From Kitasatospora sp. Root107 (GTDB lineage: Bacteria > Actinomycetota > Actinomycetes > Streptomycetales > Streptomycetaceae), in assembly GCF_001424875.1 (NCBI RefSeq), contig NZ_LMCT01000034.1, positions 61,130 through 112,301 of the forward strand: a DNA stretch of 51,172 nt, written 5' to 3'. Of the stretch, positions 46,104 to 51,172 are shown in pieces; position 1 is the first letter of the stretch; the number at the start of each line of letters is the position of its first letter. The notes beneath the pieces are model-generated. The model had not been told where the DNA came from, ran no database searches, and worked only from the letters and a program-made list of their open reading frames with translations. The translations under genes and the position numbers were made by a program.

Positions 46104-47608
46104 CCGCATCCGCAACCACCCAGCCTGGTGCGCCGACCCTGGCCGACATCCGCCGCTTCGCCTTCCGGCAGGGCCCCGGCAAGGGCCACCTCGGCGAGCA
46201 GCACCTGGTGGACGACCGGGCCGCTACCACCAGTGCCCTGCCGCCCGGTTGGGCCCGCTCAGCCACCGGCGTACCGCTGCCGCTCGGTACCCACGAGCTG
46301 CTGTCCGGCACCCCGTACCTCGAGCCGGTCGGGCCGGCTCCGCGTGACCGGCTCGGGCACCTGCTCACCACCGCCTTCGGCCTGCAACGCCGCGAGCCCT
46401 CGCACCGCTACGCCGACCACCGTTCGGTCGCCTCCGGGCGGGCGAAGTTCCCGGTGCACGCCTTCCTCGCCCAGGGGCCGGCGGTCCGCTATCTCGACGT
46501 GTACCGGCACGCGCTGGTGGACGTGACGCCGCCCGGGGGAGTGCCCGCGGTGACGGGGGACGGGACCTCGGTGCTGCTGGCTGCCCGCTACAGCGACCTG
46601 CCCGCCGCCTACGGCCGGATGCGGTACGCCGTCACGGAGGTCGAACTCGGGGTCAACCTAAGGTCGTTGTGCGTGGCGGCGGATCTGTTCGGAGTGGAGG
46701 CCCGGCTCGCGCTGGACGGCGGGAGCACCGCCGAGGCCGAGACCGTGGTCCGGTCGGCCGGTCCCGGCACCTGGTCCGCCCCGCTGGCCGTCCGGCTCGG
46801 CGGCCTCGGCCCGGTCGGCCCGAGCACGGCACTCCCCGGCCCGGCCGGGAACGGGCCGGACAGCCGCGACTCCTTGCTGGAGAGTGACGATCCGTCAGTC
46901 CGGGACATGGCCGCCGTCAGTGCCCGGCGCCACGGCCTGTCAACCGGCCCGCAGCCGCCGGCCCGTGGACTGCCCGAGGGCGGCCCGGCCGGTGGCACCG
47001 ACTGGGCGCAGGTGCTCTGGAACCGCACCGCAGGCCGGATGCCCGACCAGCTGTACGGCTTCGCCCTGCGGCCCGCCGAGGTCTCCGCCGACTGTCTGGC
47101 CGATCTGCTGGCCTGGGCCGACCGGCCCCCGCCGGACCGCCTGCTGGCCGAGGTCGCCGGCCGGGTCCGGCTGACCGTGGCCCTGCAACGGGTCGGCGGT
47201 CTGCCGACCGGCGTCCACCGGGTCGAGGGCAGGGAACTGACGCCCGGTCTGGTCCGGCCCAGGATCATGGCCGCGCTCCAGCCCGGATTCGCCCAGCAAC
47301 CCTCGCCGAACACCGACTCCGGGATGCGGCACGCGGCGATGGTCTGGGTCCACTCCGTCGACGTCGACGCGCTGCTCGACGACTTCGGCCCGTCCGCCCT
47401 CGGCCTGCTCCAGCTCTGCCTGGGCTGGAGCGTGCACGGCCTCTGCCTGGCGGCGGCCGCGCACGGACTGGTCGCCCGCCCGGCGCGCTCCTTCGTCGAG
47501 TACCACGTGCAGCCCCTGCTCGGCCTACGCCGCGAGGAGACCCCGGTGTTCATGACCGTCTGCGGGACATCCCGCTTCACCGAACCGATGCTGGACCTGC
47601 GCACATGA
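46100..47608 (+). CDS. SagB-type azoline dehydrogenase, paralogue B
   Basis: A 502-aa FMN nitroreductase-fold protein. It has IRRFAFRQGPGKGHLGEQH at the start, LPLGTHELLSGTPYLEP near 70, AKFPVHAFLAQG near 120, and a C-terminal GLCLAAAAHGLVARPARSF plus TPVFMTVCGTSRF. It would oxidise the thiazolines made by the upstream YcaO to thiazoles. It is coupled on both sides by ATGA overlaps. It is paralogous along its whole length to the leftward SagB (27085-28599). Confidence 0.87.
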   Translation: MTASATTQPGAPTLADIRRFAFRQGPGKGHLGEQHLVDDRAATTSALPPGWARSATGVPLPLGTHELLSGTPYLEPVGPAPRDRLGHLLTTAFGLQRREPSHRYADHRSVASGRAKFPVHAFLAQGPAVRYLDVYRHALVDVTPPGGVPAVTGDGTSVLLAARYSDLPAAYGRMRYAVTEVELGVNLRSLCVAADLFGVEARLALDGGSTAEAETVVRSAGPGTWSAPLAVRLGGLGPVGPSTALPGPAGNGPDSRDSLLESDDPSVRDMAAVSARRHGLSTGPQPPARGLPEGGPAGGTDWAQVLWNRTAGRMPDQLYGFALRPAEVSADCLADLLAWADRPPPDRLLAEVAGRVRLTVALQRVGGLPTGVHRVEGRELTPGLVRPRIMAALQPGFAQQPSPNTDSGMRHAAMVWVHSVDVDALLDDFGPSALGLLQLCLGWSVHGLCLAAAAHGLVARPARSFVEYHVQPLLGLRREETPVFMTVCGTSRFTEPMLDLRT

Positions 47609-48549
47609 GCACACCCAACGCCCATGGCCGCTGGCGCAGTTGGCACCTGCACGCGGACTCGCTGCGGTCCGCCGCACTGGAGAGCCTGCTGCTCCGAGCC
47701 GTGGTTCCGGTGGTCGAGCAGCACACGGCCGGTCAGGACCAGGGCGCCCCGCCCCGGCCCTGGTTCTTCATCCGCTACTGGCAGGGCGGTCCGCATCTGC
47801 GACTGCGGATCGCCGACCTTGACGATCCGGCGGCCGCCCGGATCACCGCAGAGCTGACCGCCCGGACGGACGCCGTCAACGCGGAGCTCCCGCCCGAGGA
47901 CCGGCTCACCCCCGCCTCGTACCGGCAGGCCGCCCGGCCGCTCGCCGAGCTCGGCGAGGGCGGCCAGGCACTCGACCTCGGCGAGCTGCTGCCGCCGGGC
48001 GTCCACCCGGCAGTGTACGAGCCGGAGCTCCGGCGCTACGGCGGGCCCGAACAGATGGCGCTCAACGAGGAGTTGTTCCACGCCTCCAGCGTGGTGGTAC
48101 TGCGCGCCTGCCGGGCCCGTCCGGGGCACGGCCGCAACATCGCGGACGGATTGGAGGCGATGGCCGCGACCCTGTCGGCCTGGCCCGGCGACCGGCTGGT
48201 GCTGCTGCGCGCGGTGCGGGACGGCTGGGCCGAGTGGTCCGGCGGGACCGGCGGGTCCGCCGAAGGCCTCGCCCGTACGGCCGCCGACCAGGCCGACCGG
48301 CTGCGAGCGAGCGCGGGGGCCTTGGTTGCCCTGGCCGACGGCGCCCCGTCCCGGTGGAGTGCCTGGACGACCAGGCTCCGGCCGGCCGCCGAACTGTGGA
48401 CCGAATCCCACGGCATCCCCGGTGCCGGCCGGATCCTCGGCTCCCAGCTCCACATGACCCAGAACCGGCTGGGCGTCGGCGCGGGCCGCGAGGGCATGAT
48501 GGCCGCGATCCTGCTGGACCTCTTCCGGCAGCACAGTGGTGCGTCTTGA
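47605..48549 (+). CDS. LanB elimination-domain protein (thiopeptide-type bacteriocin biosynthesis domain)
   Basis: A 314-aa stand-alone elimination domain (Lant_dehydr_C type). It has WRSWHLHADSLRSAALESLL at the start, the conserved WFFIRYWQGGPHLRLRIADL near 50, EPELRRYGGPEQM near 140, and SQLHMTQNRLGVGAGREGMM at the end. It removes glutamate from glutamylated Ser/Thr to leave dehydroalanine or dehydrobutyrine. It is the only elimination domain in the window, so both LanB paralogues would have to use it if both support dehydration. ATGA overlap with SagB-B; its stop overlaps the ABC gene start. Confidence 0.9.
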   Translation: MSTPNAHGRWRSWHLHADSLRSAALESLLLRAVVPVVEQHTAGQDQGAPPRPWFFIRYWQGGPHLRLRIADLDDPAAARITAELTARTDAVNAELPPEDRLTPASYRQAARPLAELGEGGQALDLGELLPPGVHPAVYEPELRRYGGPEQMALNEELFHASSVVVLRACRARPGHGRNIADGLEAMAATLSAWPGDRLVLLRAVRDGWAEWSGGTGGSAEGLARTAADQADRLRASAGALVALADGAPSRWSAWTTRLRPAAELWTESHGIPGAGRILGSQLHMTQNRLGVGAGREGMMAAILLDLFRQHSGAS

Positions 48550-49481
48550 CGCACCGTCAGCCGACCGGGCACACGGTGATCGAACTCGTCGACGTACGCA
48601 AGCAGTTCGGCGAGGTCACGGCGGTCAACGGCCTGAACCTGCGGGTCGAAGCCGGTGAGGTGGTCGCCTTCCTGGGACCGAACGGTGCGGGCAAGTCCAC
48701 CACCATCGACCTGCTGCTGGGCCTGGCCAGACCCGACTCGGGCACCGTCCGGGTCTGTGGTCGCCCACCCGTGGACGCGGTCCGGCACGGCCTGGTGGCC
48801 GCCGTGCTGCAGAGCGGTGGTCTGCTGCGTGACTTCACGGTCGCCGAGACCGTCCGGTACGTCGCCTCGGTGTACCCGACGGCCAGACCGGTCGACCAGG
48901 TGATGGAGGTGGCCGGGCTGACGCCGATCGCCGGACGACGGGTCGGCAAGTGCTCGGGCGGCGAGCAGCAGCGGCTCCGCTTCGCACTGGCCCTGCTGCC
49001 GGAACCGCAGGTGCTGGTCCTCGACGAGCCGACCACCGGCATGGACGTCGAGGCGCGGCAGGACTTCTGGAAGGCGGTCCGCCGCGATGCGGAGCGCGGC
49101 CGGGCCGTGCTGTTCGCCACCCACTACCTCGACGAGGCCGATGCGCACGCCGACCGGATCGTGGTCGTCCGCGAAGGTGTCGTGGTGGCCGACGGCCCGG
49201 CGGCGAGGATCAAGAACCTGGCGACCGGCCGCCGGATCCGAGTGCTCTGGCCCGGAGCCGAGTTGGCGGCCGTCCGCGCCCTGCCCGGCGTCGACTCGGC
49301 GGAGGCGTACGGCGATTCAGTGGTGCTGCACACCCGCGACTCCGATCAGGTCGCCCGCCACCTGCTCAACCACACCGCTGCCCGCGACCTGGAGATCACC
49401 GCCACCCTGGAGTCGGCCTTCGTGGCACTGACCGGCCGCGACTCCTCCCGGCCGCCCGAGCCTGACCCCGAGGAGCGCTGA
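48546..49481 (+). CDS. ABC transporter ATP-binding protein (rightward exporter)
   Basis: A 311-aa ATPase. It has VIELVDVRKQFGEVTAVNGL, Walker A LGPNGAGKSTTIDLLLG, signature KCSGGEQQRLRFALAL, and Walker B VLVLDEPTTGMDVEARQ. The TTG at 48546 overlaps the preceding stop; GTG 48576 is an alternative. It lacks the long DrrA-type tail but keeps a short regulatory C-terminus. With the permease at 49481 it probably exports the mature peptide or gives immunity. Confidence 0.9.
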   Translation: MTHRQPTGHTVIELVDVRKQFGEVTAVNGLNLRVEAGEVVAFLGPNGAGKSTTIDLLLGLARPDSGTVRVCGRPPVDAVRHGLVAAVLQSGGLLRDFTVAETVRYVASVYPTARPVDQVMEVAGLTPIAGRRVGKCSGGEQQRLRFALALLPEPQVLVLDEPTTGMDVEARQDFWKAVRRDAERGRAVLFATHYLDEADAHADRIVVVREGVVVADGPAARIKNLATGRRIRVLWPGAELAAVRALPGVDSAEAYGDSVVLHTRDSDQVARHLLNHTAARDLEITATLESAFVALTGRDSSRPPEPDPEER

Positions 49482-50239
49482 TGACCATGGCCCCCGCCCG
49501 TCCGCCGTACGGCGGATTCAACACCGTGGCCCTGCGGCTGGAGGTGCGGCGGGTGCTGCGCAACCGGCGCACCCTGGTCTTCGCCCTGGGCATGCCCGCG
49601 CTGTTCTTCCTCTCCTTCGGCCTGCCGCAGGCCGGCCAGGCCGCCGCCGGGACGGAGGTGCGCCAACTCACCATGGTCAACATGGCGGTCTACGGCTCGA
49701 TGCTCGCCGCCACCTCCTGCGGCGCCGCCGTCGCGGTCGAGCGAAGCGTCGGCTGGACCAGGCAGTTGCGGATCACCCCGCTGCTCCCGCTGGCCCACCT
49801 CGCGATCAAGGTGCTGACCGCGATGCTGCTCGGACTCCTCTCGGTGGCCGTGGAGTTCACCCTCGGCGCGGCCTCCGGAGTGCGGGCTCCGCTGCGGGTC
49901 TGGCTGCTCTCCGGCCTGATCGCCTGGCTCGGCTCCTCGGTCTTCGCCGCCCTCGGTCTCTTCGCGGGATTCGTGCTGCCCTCGGAGAACGTGATGCAGT
50001 TCGTCGGCCCCGCGCTTGCCCTGCTGGCCCTGTGCGGCGGCCTGTTCGTACCGCTGCCCTTCCTGCCCGAGTCGATCCGCTCCTTCGCCGAGTTCACCCC
50101 CGGCTACGGCGTCGGCCAGCTCGCCCGCCTCCCCCTCACCGGCGGGCCGGTCGCCGGGGCACTCGCCAACCTCGCGGTCTGGGCGACGCTCTTCCTCACG
50201 GGAGCCGCCTGGCTGTACCGCCGCGACCCGGCCCGGTAG
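49481..50239 (+). CDS. ABC-2 type transporter permease (rightward exporter)
   Basis: A 252-aa permease with six predicted transmembrane helices. Examples are TLVFALGMPALFFLSFGLP, LLSGLIAWLGSSVFAALGLF and LALLALCGGLFVPLPFLPES, followed by the conserved FTPGYGVGQLARLPL. The ATG overlaps the ATPase stop by one base. It is the last gene of the rightward RiPP operon. It has the same length as the leftward permease, although the sequences differ. Confidence 0.9.
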   Translation: MTMAPARPPYGGFNTVALRLEVRRVLRNRRTLVFALGMPALFFLSFGLPQAGQAAAGTEVRQLTMVNMAVYGSMLAATSCGAAVAVERSVGWTRQLRITPLLPLAHLAIKVLTAMLLGLLSVAVEFTLGAASGVRAPLRVWLLSGLIAWLGSSVFAALGLFAGFVLPSENVMQFVGPALALLALCGGLFVPLPFLPESIRSFAEFTPGYGVGQLARLPLTGGPVAGALANLAVWATLFLTGAAWLYRRDPAR

Positions 50240-50291
50240 TCGGTGCCTCGATCCGCTCCTTTCTGACTTTCCGTCAGTAGCGTGACTGCCA

Positions 50292-50320
50292 TTGACATGT
50301 ACCCCCGTCGCTGTGAATCT
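50292..50320 (+). promoter_or_regulatory. Candidate promoter for the secreted-protein gene
   Basis: TTGACA (50292-50297) is followed after 17 bases by GAATCT (50315-50320), in the 159-bp gap before the secreted-protein gene. The -35 is perfect and the -10 is weak. It would separate this gene transcriptionally from the RiPP operon. Confidence 0.35.
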
Positions 50321-50398
50321 TGCTTCGCAACTCCGCCGTTTCGAGCAGTTTTGCGCAGCAGCAGACAACTGTTGCTCAGTCGACGGGAGAAACGCGCC

Positions 50399-51172
50399 GT
50401 GCGCTTACTTCGACACCACCTCCGCTGGACCGCCCTCGCCGCGGCCGCGACCTTCCTCGCCACCCTGGCCGGGCCGACCGTTCCGGCACGGGCGGCGACC
50501 CCCGGCTCCGCCGTCCTCGACCAGGGCCACCAGAGCACGACCTGGCAGAGCCCCCGCTACGCCAAGGGCACCTTCGGCGGCGCCACCGACTGCCCACCGG
50601 CCGCACAGGACCCGGGAAACGCGGTCTGCGACCGCTTCGACCTGACCGTCGACGTGCCGACCGGGTACTGGGACGACAACCCGGAGGGCGGCGTCCCGCT
50701 CTCCATCCAGTGGCAGACCCCCACCGACGACTTCGACCTCTACGTCTACGACGCGAACGGCAAGGAGGTCGCCCAGAGCGCGGGCACCGCCGACCCCGAG
50801 TCGACCGTGATCCCCAAGGCCTCGGGCACCTACCACGTCGTTGTCGTCCCCTACGACGTGCACGACAACTCCTATACGGGCCGGGCCTATCTGCCGCAGA
50901 CGGCCGACGCGGGCGACCTGACCACCTTCGGCGGCTCCCAGGGCAGCTACGACATCACAGCGGGCACCCTGAGGGCCAAGGTCGACTTCCTCGCCGACGA
51001 CCAGCTGCGCCTGCGGGCCGCCCCGGACGGCGTCCTCACCGACCCGGCCGGCAGCACCATCATCCGCAAGCAACCCGAACTCCAGGGCGACACCAGCTCC
51101 TTCGACGCCGGGGAGTACTACGGCATCCGCTCCAAGAACCTGGTGCTGCGGGTCTACAAGCACCCGCTGCGC
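50399..51172 (+). CDS. Secreted protein, possible glycoside hydrolase N-terminus (incomplete at window end)
   Basis: The frame is open from GTG 50399 (GGGAGA eight bases upstream) to the window edge, 258 codons. The N-terminus is a signal peptide: basic start VRLLRHH, hydrophobic core, and a cleavage-like PARAATP near residue 32. Next comes a beta-rich domain with IQWQTPTDDFDLYVYDANG, resembling pre-peptidase C-like or carbohydrate-associated modules. It is followed by AGTLRAKVDFLADDQLRLRA and YYGIRSKNLVLRVYKHPL, which look like the N-terminal beta domain of GH31-type glycosidases. The catalytic domain lies outside the window, so the assignment is tentative. Confidence 0.6.
   Translation, partial: MRLLRHHLRWTALAAAATFLATLAGPTVPARAATPGSAVLDQGHQSTTWQSPRYAKGTFGGATDCPPAAQDPGNAVCDRFDLTVDVPTGYWDDNPEGGVPLSIQWQTPTDDFDLYVYDANGKEVAQSAGTADPESTVIPKASGTYHVVVVPYDVHDNSYTGRAYLPQTADAGDLTTFGGSQGSYDITAGTLRAKVDFLADDQLRLRAAPDGVLTDPAGSTIIRKQPELQGDTSSFDAGEYYGIRSKNLVLRVYKHPLR

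Noticed and set aside
50263..50277. CTGAC-N5-GTCAG as a terminator of the RiPP operon
   Set aside because: The stem is only 5 bp and there is no U-tract, which is too weak to call.

Overview
The window is very GC-rich DNA with GTG/TTG starts, ATGA/GTGA stop-start overlaps, and ANTAR, SpoIIE-phosphatase, DUF3040 and LAL-type regulator families. This points to Streptomyces, Kitasatospora or a close relative. No rRNA, tRNA or CRISPR array was recognised.

Layout. (1) 1-10.3 kb: chromosomal stress-type and housekeeping genes. These include two luciferase-like flavin/F420 oxidoreductases, small membrane proteins, an anti-sigma kinase, an ANTAR-GAF-PAS-SpoIIE phosphatase split by a frameshift, a winged-helix regulator, an alpha/beta hydrolase, a PfpI-like protein, a SigB/SigF-type sigma factor and a STAS antagonist. 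(2) 10.3-14.5 kb: a SWIM zinc-finger protein translationally coupled to a SNF2 helicase whose N-terminus is out of frame. (3) 14.6-22.8 kb: an accessory, defence-like island. It holds a SMI1/KNR4-type protein, a nuclease-helicase of the DUF2075 type, a 296-bp internally deleted IS701-like remnant, a truncated LAL regulator abutting a regulator fragment, and a large fused SF1 helicase-PLD-DUF5710 protein resembling Mokosh type II. (4) 22.8-27.1 kb: two divergent LuxR-type regulators. (5) 27.1-50.2 kb: a divergent RiPP gene cluster. (6) From 50.4 kb: the start of a secreted protein.

The RiPP cluster is the main discovery candidate. Its precursor gene (38545-38754, 69 aa) carries a thiopeptide-like leader end (ALPDMGAS) but continues for a further acidic/hydrophobic 26 residues to a C-terminal GSGSLSTSSSCC. 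Rightward genes encode a pyridine-synthase-like protein, a LanB glutamylation protein, an RRE/Ocin-ThiF partner, a YcaO cyclodehydratase (with an apparent frameshift), a SagB-type azoline oxidase, a LanB elimination protein and an ABC exporter. A second, leftward operon from the same intergenic region encodes another ABC exporter, a paired M16 peptidase (one active, one inactive subunit) and a luciferase-like monooxygenase. It ends with a second LanB, a second RRE partner (562 aa, the same length as its paralogue) and a second SagB oxidase, but has no YcaO and no elimination domain. Two parallel partial machineries thus appear to serve one unusual precursor. The product is inferred to be a pyridine- and thiazole-containing thiopeptide-like molecule, either with a very large ring or released in two steps from a bipartite leader.

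Caution: four conserved genes (phosphatase, SNF2 helicase, LAL regulator, YcaO) show isolated frameshifts, so base-level indel errors in the assembly are quite possible.
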